64,000 nt of DNA from Pseudomonadota bacterium (GTDB lineage Bacteria > Pseudomonadota > Gammaproteobacteria > Burkholderiales > Thiobacillaceae). The stretch spans positions 1 through 64,000 of the forward strand of contig JAKQCX010000035.1 in NCBI GenBank assembly GCA_029558905.1. Direction: 5' to 3'. Position 1 is the first letter of the stretch; every line of letters starts with the position of its first letter. The notes below the pieces were generated by a model. That model did no database searches. It was not told the origin of the DNA and worked only from the letters and a program-made list of their open reading frames with translations. Shown here piece after piece: positions 1-8,627 of the stretch. A program made the translations under genes and the position numbers.

Positions 1-1
1 C

Positions 2-850
2 GAGAACGTCGCCACCCAGCAAGGCTTCACGCAGGACCAGATCCAGGACATGGTGGGCTCGCTCGAGGCGCGCCTGAAGGAAGAGCCGGATAACGCCGAA
101 GGCTGGGCCATGCTCGCCCGCACCTATCTGGTGCTCGAGGACCTGCCCAAAGCCTCCACTGCCTATGAGCAGCTCGACCGCGTGGTGCCGAACAATCCCA
201 ATGTACTCGCCGACTGGGCGGACGTGGTGGCCGCGATGGAAGGCTTCGATGGCAAGGCGGCCGAACTGGTTCAGCGCGCGCTTGCGGCCGCTCCCGGCCA
301 TCCCAAGGCGCTCGCACTGGCCGGCACGGCCGCCTACCAGCGTAAGGACTTCAAGGGGGCGGCGGAGTACTGGGAGCGGATCCTGGTTCAGATCCCCTCC
401 GGTGACGAAGCCGCGGCTGGCGTGCGTGCCAGTATCAACGACGCGCGCGCCAAGGCCGGGATGCCGCCGCTGGGTGAGAACGAAGGTACAGCGCCGGCGG
501 CGGTCGGTGCCTCCGCGCTCAGAGTTGCCGGACGGCTCGAACTCGCCGGGGCGCTGGCGGACCAGGTTGCGGCCGGGGACACAGTGTTCGTCTTCGTGCG
601 CGGCGAGGCGGGCGGTCCGCCGCTGGCTGCGCTGCGCTTCACCGGCGGGGAGTTGCCCCTGGCGTTCGACTTCGACGGCGCCACACTCATGATGGGCGAT
701 GCAGCGGTGCCCGAGCGCGTGGTGATCGCGGCGCGGGTGGCCAAGGGCGGTGACGCCACTGCGCGTGCGGGTGATCTCGAAGGGGAGAGTGCGCCGGTTG
801 CCCCCGACGCCTCCGGAGTGACGGTGGTCATCGACCGCGTGCGGCAGTGA
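2..850 (+). CDS. ccmI: Cytochrome c biogenesis protein CcmI/CycH, C-terminal part (5' end outside window)
   Basis: The frame is open from the window edge, so this is the C-terminal part of a longer protein. About residues 15-145 of the visible part form TPR-type helices (W-A-x-L-A-R-x-Y and similar repeats). The last 100 residues match the periplasmic CcmI/CycH domain: an 'LA-LRFTGGELPL' strand, then 'ARVAKGGDATARAGDLEG' before a short C-terminal strand. CcmI presents apocytochrome c to the CcmFH heme ligase. The rest of a ccm operon should lie upstream. The gene ends 51 bp from the convergent alr. Family identification rests on the C-terminal motif plus TPRs. Confidence 0.85.
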   Translation, partial: ENVATQQGFTQDQIQDMVGSLEARLKEEPDNAEGWAMLARTYLVLEDLPKASTAYEQLDRVVPNNPNVLADWADVVAAMEGFDGKAAELVQRALAAAPGHPKALALAGTAAYQRKDFKGAAEYWERILVQIPSGDEAAAGVRASINDARAKAGMPPLGENEGTAPAAVGASALRVAGRLELAGALADQVAAGDTVFVFVRGEAGGPPLAALRFTGGELPLAFDFDGATLMMGDAAVPERVVIAARVAKGGDATARAGDLEGESAPVAPDASGVTVVIDRVRQ

Positions 851-901
851 TGCCTGCCGGGATGGCCGCGCCGTCGCCGGCACGGTCATTCCGGAATACC
901 T

Positions 902-1963
902 TCAGTCGCGGTACTCGAAGCGTACGCGCTTCACGTTGCACAGCAGCTCGTAGGCGATCGTGCTTGCGGCCTGCGCCACGGTGTTGACCGCAACCTCATT
1001 GCCCCATAGTTCCACCCGGCTGTCGATGCGTGCGCCGGGGTGGTCCGTGAGGTCGACCGTAAGCATGTCCATCGACACCCGCCCGATCACGCGAGACGGC
1101 CGTCCGTCCACCGTGACCGGCGTGCCGTCCGGCACCACGCGCGGATAGCCGTCCGCGTAGCCCATGGCGACCAGGCCGATGCGGGTCGGTCGCTGGGCCA
1201 CGAAGCGCCCGCCATAGCCGAGCGGCTCGCCCGACCCGATCTCCCGTGTCGCCATGACTGCGCTCTCGAGCGTCATCACCGGCTGCAGGCCGTGTGCGGC
1301 GTCGGGCATCGGGTCGGCACCGTAGAGCAAAATGCCGGGTCGCGCCCAGTCGCGTCTTGCCTGCGGCCAGCCCAGGACGGCCGCAGAGTTCGCTAGGCTG
1401 CGCGCGCCGGGCAGGCCGGCTGTCGCCGCGTCGAAGCGTGCGATCTGCTCCAGCGTTGCCTGCTCGCCAGGCTCATCGGCGCGCGCGAAGTGGGTCATGA
1501 GCGTGATTTCGCCCACCCGCTCACAGGCGCGCAGGCGCTGCCAGGCGGCCGAGGTGGTTTCGGGCGTGAAGCCGGCGCGGTTCATGCCGCTATTCACCTT
1601 CAGCCAGACCTGCAGCGGATGGTCGAGCGGCGTCGTCTCCAGCATGCGCAGCTGTGCTTCGTGGTGCACGACGATCCAGAGTCGGTGTGCGGCCGCCTGC
1701 GTCAGCTCAGCGGCGTCGAAGACCCCCTCAAGAAGCAGGATGGGAGCGACGACGCCGGCCTCTCGCAGCGCGAGGGCTTCGTCTAGAAAGGCCACCGCGA
1801 AACCGTCCACTTCATCGGCAAGCGCCTGCGCACAGCGCGTGGCCCCATGGCCGTAGGCGTTCGCCTTTACCACGGCAAGCGCCCGACCGCCATGCAGGTG
1901 GCGGGCGATGCGGTAGTTGTGGCGTAGCGCAGCGAGGTCGACGAGGGCGCGTGCAGGTCGCAT
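902..1963 (-). CDS. alr: Alanine racemase (PLP-dependent)
   Basis: The 353-residue protein has the usual alanine racemase length. The PLP lysine is in 'VVKANAYGHG' (Lys33), and the catalytic tyrosine is expected in 'EPLGYGGRF' near residue 250. The C-terminal 'GRVSMDMLTVDL' block is typical of the family. It interconverts L- and D-alanine. It lies next to dadA on the same strand with an lrp-type regulator beyond, so it may be the catabolic racemase (DadX role) rather than, or as well as, the peptidoglycan enzyme. The 94 bp between it and dadA make co-transcription plausible. Confidence 0.93.
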   Translation of the reverse strand: MRPARALVDLAALRHNYRIARHLHGGRALAVVKANAYGHGATRCAQALADEVDGFAVAFLDEALALREAGVVAPILLLEGVFDAAELTQAAAHRLWIVVHHEAQLRMLETTPLDHPLQVWLKVNSGMNRAGFTPETTSAAWQRLRACERVGEITLMTHFARADEPGEQATLEQIARFDAATAGLPGARSLANSAAVLGWPQARRDWARPGILLYGADPMPDAAHGLQPVMTLESAVMATREIGSGEPLGYGGRFVAQRPTRIGLVAMGYADGYPRVVPDGTPVTVDGRPSRVIGRVSMDMLTVDLTDHPGARIDSRVELWGNEVAVNTVAQAASTIAYELLCNVKRVRFEYRD

Positions 1964-2057
1964 GTGGGCTTCCGGGGGCGGGGCGATACGGGTAAACGCG
2001 TGATGGTGCGGGGAAACGCGCTCGCCTGCAATGCCGCTGGGGCGGGGGCGCCCGGGA

Positions 2058-3388
2058 TCAGGCGGTGCCTAGCATGCGGCCGCCTTCCGTCCGGGGTTGC
2101 CGTCCGGCGTTCCCGCCGTGGTAACGGGTGAGGCCCAGGTCCTCGTGACGGATTGCGGGCTGGCGGCCGGTGACCAGATCGGCCACGAGCTGGCCGGCGC
2201 CGCAGGCCATGGTCCAGCCCAGAGTGCCGTGCCCGGTGTTCAGGAACAGCTCCGGGAAGGGCGTGGCACCGATGATTGGTGTCGAGTCGGGCGTCATCGG
2301 ACGCAGGCCGGTCCAGAACTCGGCCTTGTCCACCGCGCCGCTGCCCGGGAAGAGGTCGCTTACCACCAATTCCAGGGTCTCGCGGCGGCGCGGGTTCAGG
2401 CGCAGATCGAAGCCGCCCAGCTCAGCCATGCCGCCGACGCGGATACGGTCGTCAAAGCGGGTCACGGCCACCTTGTAGGTTTCGTCGAGCACGGTCGATA
2501 CCGGCGCCCGGGCTGCGTCGATGAGCGGAATGGTCAGCGAATAACCCTTCACCGGGTACACCGGGAGATCCAGCCCGAGGCTGGCAGCCATTGGGCGCGA
2601 ATAGCTGCCGAAGGCGAGCACGTAGCGGTCAGCGGTAAGCAGCTCGTTTTCCGCCTGAGCGTCATTGCCGGCGGTGCGTACGCCCGCAATGTGGCCACCA
2701 CGCTGCACCAACTCGCGCACCTCCACGCCAAAACGGAACTGCACCCCCGCCTGCTCTGCCATCTGTGAGAGCCGCTCGGTAAATAGGCGGCAGTCGCCGG
2801 TTTCGTCGTTGGGCAGACGCAGGCCACCTGCGAGCCTGCTGGGACGCTGCGCCAGCGCCGGCTCCGCCCGCGCCACATCATCGCCGGTGAGCAGTTCATA
2901 GGGTACGCCGCACTCATCGAGCACGGCGATGTCGCGTGCCGCCGCGTCCAGCTGCGCCTGGGTGCGGAAGACTTGCAAGGTGCCGCGGCTGCGCTCTTGT
3001 AGTGCAGGCCGGTCGTTTCGCGCAGCGTGCGCAGGCAGTCGCGGCTGTATTCCGAGACGCGCATCATGCGTTCCTTGTTCACCGCGTAGCGTGCGCCTGA
3101 GCAGTTGGCCAGCATCTTCGCCATCCAGCGCAACTGGAAGAGGCTGCCATCGGCGCGGATGGCGAGTGGGGCGTGGCGCTGAAACAGCCACTTGAGCGCC
3201 TTGAGCGGGATGCCGGGTGCGGCCCAGGGCGTGGAGTAGCCGGGTGATACCTGACCGGCATTGGCGAAGCTGGTCTCGAGGGCTGCACCAGGTTGGCGGT
3301 CGATCACGGTGACCTGTGCACCTTGCTGCGCGAGATACCATGCTGTCGTGGTGCCGACGACGCCGCTGCCGAGTACGATGACGTGCAT
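2058..3388 (-). pseudogene. dadA: D-amino acid dehydrogenase small subunit, interrupted by a single-base frameshift
   Basis: The N-terminal part starts at 3388 with an FAD Rossmann motif ('[16 protein letters not shown]') and reads correctly to 'TGLHY' near 3000. The rest of DadA ('[14 protein letters not shown]' to the C-terminal '[15 protein letters not shown]' block) continues in another frame to the stop at 2058. Adding one base between 2998 and 2999 restores '[11 protein letters not shown]', which fits E. coli DadA 'QYEGRQGGTLQ' without gaps. The repaired gene would encode 443 residues. Both halves are otherwise intact, so this is either a very recent mutation or a sequencing/assembly error. 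DadA oxidises D-alanine and passes electrons to the quinone pool. The context (alr, lrp) fits a dad unit. Confidence 0.9.
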
Positions 3389-3522
3389 TTCAGGTCTCCT
3401 GCCGGATATAGGTTGAATATCGGCAGTGTAGGAATGCTTGTGCAGAGAAAGTCACCTATTATTGGCGGTTAAATAGCGATAACGCCTGAATCAGGTGGTG
3501 CCTTGGTAGGGATGGGAGTGAA
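3389..3522. promoter_or_regulatory. Divergent dadA/lrp intergenic region
   Basis: The 134 bp between the dadA start and the lrp start are clearly more A+T-rich than the flanking genes, especially 3460-3490 (TATTATTGG and TTAAATAGCGATAA). Lrp/AsnC regulators commonly control the divergent neighbour, so an operator for the 3523 product is expected here. No exact consensus site could be assigned by eye. Confidence 0.35.
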
Positions 3523-3990
3523 ATGCGCGAACTCGACCGTATCGACCTGAAAATCCTCGATCTTCTGCAGAAGGACGGGCGCCTTTCGATGACCGAGTTG
3601 GCGCAGCGCGTCGGCCTGTCGGCGACCCCGTGCACCGAACGCGTGCGGCGCATGGAGCGCGAGGGTGTGATCACGGGCTATCACGCGCGCGTGGATCCAC
3701 ACGCGCTCGGCCGGGCGTTGCTGGTGTTTGTCGAGCTCAAGCTGTCGGCCAAGTCCAATGATGCCTTCGACCGGGTGAAGAAGGAGCTCGCCTTCGTGCC
3801 GGAGGTGATGGAATGCCATCTCGTGTCGGGCGACTTCGACTACCTGATCAAGGCGCGTATCGCCGAGATGAGCGACTACCGCCGCCTGCTCGGCAACATC
3901 CTGCTCAAGCTGCCCTCGGCGACCGAGTCGCGCAGCTACGTGGTGATGGAGGAGGTGAAGGAGTCGCTCTACCTGCCGCCCGAGCTGTGA
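3523..3990 (+). CDS. Lrp/AsnC family transcriptional regulator, probable regulator of dadA-alr
   Basis: The 155-residue protein has an N-terminal AsnC-type helix-turn-helix ('MTELAQRVGLSATPCTERVRRME', about residues 20-45) and a C-terminal RAM ligand-binding domain ('VSGDFDYLIKARI' is the usual effector-binding turn). Its length and layout are standard for Lrp. It is transcribed away from dadA, an arrangement typical of Lrp-family activators of D- or branched-chain amino acid catabolism (DadR, BkdR). The effector is probably an amino acid such as L-alanine, but this is inferred from context only. Confidence 0.9.
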   Translation: MRELDRIDLKILDLLQKDGRLSMTELAQRVGLSATPCTERVRRMEREGVITGYHARVDPHALGRALLVFVELKLSAKSNDAFDRVKKELAFVPEVMECHLVSGDFDYLIKARIAEMSDYRRLLGNILLKLPSATESRSYVVMEEVKESLYLPPEL

Positions 3991-4015
3991 GCGAGGGCGG
4001 GCGTGCAAAAGCAAA

Positions 4016-4043
4016 AAGGCCAGTCCGGTGCGGGACTGGCCTT
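4016..4043 (-). terminator. Rho-independent terminator of tRNA-Gly (minus strand)
   Basis: An 11-bp perfect inverted repeat (AAGGCCAGTCC / GGACTGGCCTT) surrounds a 6-nt loop. Read on the minus strand it is followed by TTTTTGCTTTT, so it terminates the tRNA from the right. It may also help end lrp transcription from the left. Confidence 0.85.
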
Positions 4044-4058
4044 GTGCAGGAATGGGGC

Positions 4059-4132
4059 TGGAGCGGGTGAAGGGAATCGAACCCTCGTATGCAGCTTGGG
4101 AAGCTGCCGTTCTACCATTGAACTACACCCGC
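4059..4132 (-). tRNA. tRNA-Gly (anticodon CCC), CCA encoded
   Basis: On the minus strand the sequence folds as a full cloverleaf. The acceptor stem is GCGGGTG/CACCCGC with discriminator T and an encoded CCA (4059-4061). The anticodon stem is GCAGC/GCTGC with loop TTCCCAA, and the T loop is GTTCGATTC. The loop places CCC at positions 34-36, so it reads GGG codons; it is not the commoner GCC species. A terminator follows at 4016-4043. Confidence 0.95.
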
Positions 4133-4204
4133 GATGTAAACTTGCGGGCGTGGATTGTACTGGATCTGCCCGCTTGCGCGGCCCCCGAATGAGCGACCTG
4201 CATC

Positions 4205-4408
4205 GTGATTACCCTCAACATCAATGGTGAGCCCCACCCTTTTGCAAGCCCGCTGAGCATCGAGCAGCTGCTGGCCCGTCTGGAACTGGCCGATCGACGC
4301 GTGGCGGTCGAAAAGAACGGTGCAATCGTGCCGAAGAGCCAGCATGGCCAGGTCCTGGCCCAGGACGGAGATGCGTTGGAAATCGTCGTCGCCGTGGGGG
4401 GAGGCTGA
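4205..4408 (+). CDS. thiS: Sulfur carrier protein ThiS
   Basis: The 67-residue ubiquitin-fold protein starts at GTG and ends in Gly-Gly, the tail adenylated by ThiF and converted to thiocarboxylate for thiazole synthesis. '[13 protein letters not shown]' and '[12 protein letters not shown]' are family hallmarks. thiG follows after 17 bp, a classic pairing, and thiO lies elsewhere in the window (22210), which points to the aerobic glycine-oxidase route. No TPP riboswitch fits in the 72 bp upstream. Confidence 0.93.
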   Translation: MITLNINGEPHPFASPLSIEQLLARLELADRRVAVEKNGAIVPKSQHGQVLAQDGDALEIVVAVGGG

Positions 4409-4425
4409 CCCAGGTTCAGAGCACC

Positions 4426-5208
4426 ATGGATTCCCTGTTCATCGCCGGTAAGGCCTATTCTTCCCGTTTGCTGGTGGGTACCGGCAAGTACAAGGACTTC
4501 GATCAGACCCGACTTGCCATCGAGACCTCGGGCGCCGAGATCGTCACGGTAGCGATCCGCCGCACCAACATTGGCCAGGATCCGAGCCAACCCAGCCTGT
4601 TGGACGCCGTGCCGCCGTCGAAATACACCTACCTGCCCAACACCGCAGGCTGCTACACGGCGGAGGACGCCATCCGCACCCTGCGCCTGGCGCGCGAGCT
4701 GCTGGACGGTCACGATCTGGTGAAGCTGGAAGTCCTGGGGGATCCCCAGAGCCTGTATCCCAACGTGGTGGAAACCCTGCAGGCCGCCGAAGTGCTGGTC
4801 AAGGAGGGATTCAAGGTCATGGTCTACACCAGTGACGACCCCATCGTCGCCAGAAGGCTGGAAGACATCGGCTGTGTGGCGGTCATGCCGCTGGCCTCCC
4901 TCATCGGTTCCGGCATGGGCATCCTCAACCCATGGAACCTGGAGATCATCCTCGCCCGCCTGACGGTGCCGGTGATCGTCGATGCCGGCGTGGGCACCGC
5001 TTCGGATGCCGCCATCGCTATGGAGCTGGGCTGCGACGCCGTGCTCATGAACACCGCCATCGCCGGGGCCAAGAACCCGTTGCTCATGGCCTCGGCCATG
5101 AAAAAGGCGGTTCAGGCCGGCCGCGAGGCCTTCCTGGCCGGGCGCATGGCCAAGAAGGTATACCAGGCCAGCCCCTCCTCGCCCACCTCCGGCATCATCG
5201 GCTCTTGA
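4426..5208 (+). CDS. thiG: Thiazole synthase ThiG
   Basis: The 260-residue TIM-barrel enzyme condenses deoxyxylulose phosphate, dehydroglycine and ThiS thiocarboxylate into the thiazole phosphate of thiamine. Motifs: 'RLLVGTGKY' near the N-terminus, the Schiff-base lysine in '[10 protein letters not shown]', and '[23 protein letters not shown]' with '[10 protein letters not shown]' in the phosphate-binding part. Length matches the family. It follows thiS closely, and its stop overlaps the probable TTG start of trmB. Confidence 0.97.
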   Translation: MDSLFIAGKAYSSRLLVGTGKYKDFDQTRLAIETSGAEIVTVAIRRTNIGQDPSQPSLLDAVPPSKYTYLPNTAGCYTAEDAIRTLRLARELLDGHDLVKLEVLGDPQSLYPNVVETLQAAEVLVKEGFKVMVYTSDDPIVARRLEDIGCVAVMPLASLIGSGMGILNPWNLEIILARLTVPVIVDAGVGTASDAAIAMELGCDAVLMNTAIAGAKNPLLMASAMKKAVQAGREAFLAGRMAKKVYQASPSSPTSGIIGS

Positions 5209-5921
5209 AGGCGGAGACGGCCAGGCCCCATGTCGGGGCGCGGGCGGATACCCCAGACCCGCGTTCGGTACGCTCTTTCGTGCTGCGCGCCGGACGCATG
5301 GGCACTGGCCAGCAGCGCGCGCTGGAGGAACTGGGGCCCCGCTTCCTCGTGCCCTACAAGACCGCGCCCCTGGACCTGGATGCCGTATTCGGTCGCCAAG
5401 CCGCCCGGGTGCTGGAGATCGGTTTTGGCATGGGGGCGGCCAGCGCCGCCATCGCCCAGGCCCACCCCGAAACCGACTATCTGGGAGTGGAAGTGCACAC
5501 CCCCGGGGTGGGCGCCCTGCTGAAGTGGATCGGGGAGCTGGGCCTTGGCAATGTGCGCATCATCCGGCATGACGCGGTGGACGTACTGCAATACATGCTC
5601 GCCGACGCCAGCCTGGAGGGCGTACACATCTTCTTCCCCGATCCCTGGCCCAAGAAGCGTCATCACAAGCGCCGTCTCATCCAGCCGGCCTTCGTGGCCC
5701 TGCTGACACAAAAACTCAAGCCGGGGGGCTATCTGCACCTGGCCACGGACTGGGAGGACTATGCCCGGCAGATGCTGGAAGTCCTGGGTGCCGATGCCAA
5801 CCTGGTCAATACCGGCGAGGGCTATGTGCCGCGCCCGGATCACCGTCCGCTCACCAAGTTCGAACAGCGCGGGGTTCGCCTGGGCCATGGTGTCCGGGAC
5901 CTGCTCTTCAAACGCCGCTGA
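5205..5921 (+). CDS. trmB: tRNA (guanine-N7-)-methyltransferase TrmB
   Basis: The SAM-dependent methyltransferase modifies G46 of tRNA. It shows '[10 protein letters not shown]' near the N-terminus, the SAM loop 'VLEIGFGMG', and the signature '[16 protein letters not shown]'. The frame is open far upstream inside thiG, so the true start was chosen as the TTG at 5205, which overlaps the thiG stop and gives 238 residues, a normal length. No ATG exists in frame before the conserved N-terminal block, so the start is the uncertain part. Confidence 0.9.
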   Translation: MKAETARPHVGARADTPDPRSVRSFVLRAGRMGTGQQRALEELGPRFLVPYKTAPLDLDAVFGRQAARVLEIGFGMGAASAAIAQAHPETDYLGVEVHTPGVGALLKWIGELGLGNVRIIRHDAVDVLQYMLADASLEGVHIFFPDPWPKKRHHKRRLIQPAFVALLTQKLKPGGYLHLATDWEDYARQMLEVLGADANLVNTGEGYVPRPDHRPLTKFEQRGVRLGHGVRDLLFKRR

Positions 5922-5987
5922 ACAGCCCACCTTGCGTGGATTTTCGCCGCTACAATCGGGCGGGTTCCCGATTCACCGGCCCATGCC

Positions 5988-8615
5988 ATGAAAAGCCGCG
6001 ACATTCGCCGCCAATTCCTCGATTTTTTTGCTTCCAAGGGACACACCGTCGTGGCCTCGTCCTCCCTGGTGCCCCTGGGGGACCCCACCCTGCTGTTCAC
6101 CAACGCGGGCATGAATCAGTTCAAGGACGTGTTCCTGGGTTTCGACAAGCGTCCCTACAAGCGCGCCGCCACCTCCCAGAAATGCGTGCGCGCCGGTGGC
6201 AAGCACAACGATCTGGAGAACGTGGGCTACACCGCGCGGCATCTCACCTTCTTCGAGATGCTGGGCAACTTCAGCTTTGGCGACTACTTCAAGCAGGACG
6301 CCATCGTCTATGCCTGGGAACTCCTCACCCAGGTCTTCGCGCTGCCCGCTGGGAAACTCTGGATAACGGTCTATGCAGAGGACGACGAGGCCTTCGACAT
6401 CTGGACCCGCGTGGTGGGCCTGCCCGACGAGCGGGTCATCCGCATCGGCGACAACAAGGGTGCGCGCTACGCTTCCGACAACTTCTGGATGATGGGGGAT
6501 ACCGGTCCCTGCGGCCCCTGTACCGAGGTCTTCTACGATCATGGCGAGCACATCCGTGGTGGCCTGCCCGGCACCCCGGAGGAAGACGGCGACCGCTACA
6601 TCGAGATCTGGAACCTGGTGTTCATGCAGTTCAATCGGGACGAGGCCGGCATCATGCATCCCCTGCCCAAACCCAGCGTGGATACGGGCATGGGCCTGGA
6701 GCGGGTCTCCGCCGTGCTGCAGGGCGTGGATTCCATCTATGAGATCGACCTGTTCCAGGCCTTGGTCCAGGCCGCCGCCCGGGAGACCTCCACCGCGGAC
6801 ATGGGCAGCCCCTCGCTGCGCGTGCTGGCGGACCACATTCGCGCCTGTGCCTTCCTCATCGCCGACGGCGTCATTCCCGGCAACGAAGGCCGGGGCTATG
6901 TGCTGCGCCGCATCACCCGCCGGGCCATACGCCATGGCTGGAAGCTGGGTGTCCGGGGCGCCTTCTTCCACAAGATGATACCGGATCTGGTGGAGCAGAT
7001 GGGCGAGGCCTACCCCGAACTGGCAGCCGGCCAGTCCAGGATCATGCACACCCTGCGCCAGGAAGAGGAACGCTTCTTCGCCACCATCGAGCACGGCATG
7101 GCCATTCTGGAGGGCGAACTGGCAGAAATGCTGCAGGGCGGCGGCACCGTGTTCAACGGCAACACCGCCTTCAAACTGCACGATACCTATGGCTTTCCCC
7201 TGGATCTGACCGCCGACATCTGCCGCGAGCGCAACATCCGTGTGGACGAGACCGCCTTCGACGCCGCCATGGCCCATCAGAAGGAGCAGGCCCGGGCCGC
7301 CGGCAAGTTCAGGATGGCCCTGAATCTGGAATACGAGGGGGCGGCTACCACCTTCCACGGCTACGACACGCTGGAACATGCCGCCACGGTACGGGGCCTG
7401 TACAGGGACGGCAGCCCCGTACAGGTCCTGCACGAAGGCGATTTGGGCGTGGTGGTACTGGACCATACCCCCTTCTACGCCGAGTCCGGCGGCCAGGTGG
7501 GGGACCGGGGTGAACTGCGTGCCGGCAACGGCATCTTCAAGGTGGAAGACACGCAAAAGATCCAGGCCCAGGTTCATGGTCATCATGGCGTGCTCCGCAC
7601 CGGTACCCTGACCGTGGGCGACAGCGTCAGCGCCCGGGTGGACGGAGCGCTGCGCCAGGCCACCATGCGCAACCACTCCGCCACCCACCTCATGCACAAG
7701 GCCCTGCGCGAAGTGCTGGGCGCACATGTGCAGCAAAAGGGCTCCCAGGTGGATGCGGACAAGACCCGCTTCGACTTCGCGCACACCCAGCCCATGACGG
7801 CGGAGGAAATCCAGCGCGTGGAGGCCCTGGTGAACGCGGAAATCCTGGCCAACTCCGCCACTCAGGCCCGCGTCATGCCCATCGAGGAAGCACAGAGAAG
7901 CGGCGCCATGATGCTCTTTGGCGAGAAGTACGGTGACGAGGTGCGGGTCCTGGACATCGGCAGCAGCCGAGAGCTGTGCGGGGGCACCCATGTGGCGCGT
8001 ACCGGCGACATTGGTCTGTTCAAGGTCACGGGAGAAGGCGGGGTGGCGGCCGGGGTGCGCCGGATCGAGGCAGTCACCGGCCTGGGCGCCCTGGCCCGAA
8101 TCCAGCGCCAGGAAGACACCCTGCTTGCGGCCGCGGACCGGCTGCATGTCCAGCCCGCAGACGTGGCCGCGCGCATCACCCAGATCCAGGACCATGTCAA
8201 GGGCCTGGAAAGGGAACTGGAACACTACAAGTCCAGGCTGGCCGCCAGCCAGGGCGACGGCCTCGCGGCCCAGGCCGTGCGGGTACGCGACGTGCAGGTG
8301 CTGGCCGCGAAGGTGGAAGGCGCCGATGCTAAAGCTTTGCGGGAACTGGCCGATAAGCTGCGCGACCGGCTGAAATCCTGTGCCTTGGTTCTGGGAAGCA
8401 TCCAGGACGGCAAGGTGGCCCTCATCGCCGCGGTTACACCGGATCTGACCGGTCGCCTCAAGGCCGGCGAACTGGTCAATTTCGTGGCCGCCCAGGTGGG
8501 GGGCAGGGGTGGAGGCAGGCCGGACCTGGCCCAGGCAGGCGGCAGCGAGCCCGGAAAGCTCCCGGGCGCCCTGCGCGCCGTCGTGGCCTGGGTGGACGCC
8601 AAACTCGACGGGTAA
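5988..8615 (+). CDS. alaS: Alanyl-tRNA synthetase
   Basis: The 875-residue class II synthetase has all expected regions: the N-terminal catalytic core ('[13 protein letters not shown]', '[15 protein letters not shown]', '[21 protein letters not shown]'), the editing domain with zinc-site motifs '[12 protein letters not shown]' and 'CGGTHV', and a C-terminal DHHA1 domain ('[15 protein letters not shown]'). It charges tRNA-Ala and clears misacylated Ser and Gly. It starts 66 bp after trmB, and the next gene begins 12 bp downstream. Confidence 0.98.
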   Translation: MKSRDIRRQFLDFFASKGHTVVASSSLVPLGDPTLLFTNAGMNQFKDVFLGFDKRPYKRAATSQKCVRAGGKHNDLENVGYTARHLTFFEMLGNFSFGDYFKQDAIVYAWELLTQVFALPAGKLWITVYAEDDEAFDIWTRVVGLPDERVIRIGDNKGARYASDNFWMMGDTGPCGPCTEVFYDHGEHIRGGLPGTPEEDGDRYIEIWNLVFMQFNRDEAGIMHPLPKPSVDTGMGLERVSAVLQGVDSIYEIDLFQALVQAAARETSTADMGSPSLRVLADHIRACAFLIADGVIPGNEGRGYVLRRITRRAIRHGWKLGVRGAFFHKMIPDLVEQMGEAYPELAAGQSRIMHTLRQEEERFFATIEHGMAILEGELAEMLQGGGTVFNGNTAFKLHDTYGFPLDLTADICRERNIRVDETAFDAAMAHQKEQARAAGKFRMALNLEYEGAATTFHGYDTLEHAATVRGLYRDGSPVQVLHEGDLGVVVLDHTPFYAESGGQVGDRGELRAGNGIFKVEDTQKIQAQVHGHHGVLRTGTLTVGDSVSARVDGALRQATMRNHSATHLMHKALREVLGAHVQQKGSQVDADKTRFDFAHTQPMTAEEIQRVEALVNAEILANSATQARVMPIEEAQRSGAMMLFGEKYGDEVRVLDIGSSRELCGGTHVARTGDIGLFKVTGEGGVAAGVRRIEAVTGLGALARIQRQEDTLLAAADRLHVQPADVAARITQIQDHVKGLERELEHYKSRLAASQGDGLAAQAVRVRDVQVLAAKVEGADAKALRELADKLRDRLKSCALVLGSIQDGKVALIAAVTPDLTGRLKAGELVNFVAAQVGGRGGGRPDLAQAGGSEPGKLPGALRAVVAWVDAKLDG

Positions 8616-8627
8616 GAACTCAGACGC

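Noticed and set aside
4133..4204. TPP riboswitch before thiS
   Set aside because: The 72 bp are too short and lack the conserved CUGAGA and ACCUGAUC elements.
5973..8225. 750-codon open frame opposite alaS
   Set aside because: It is the reverse frame of a highly conserved gene in GC-rich DNA; composition (many His, Gly, Gln) and lack of motifs show it is a shadow.
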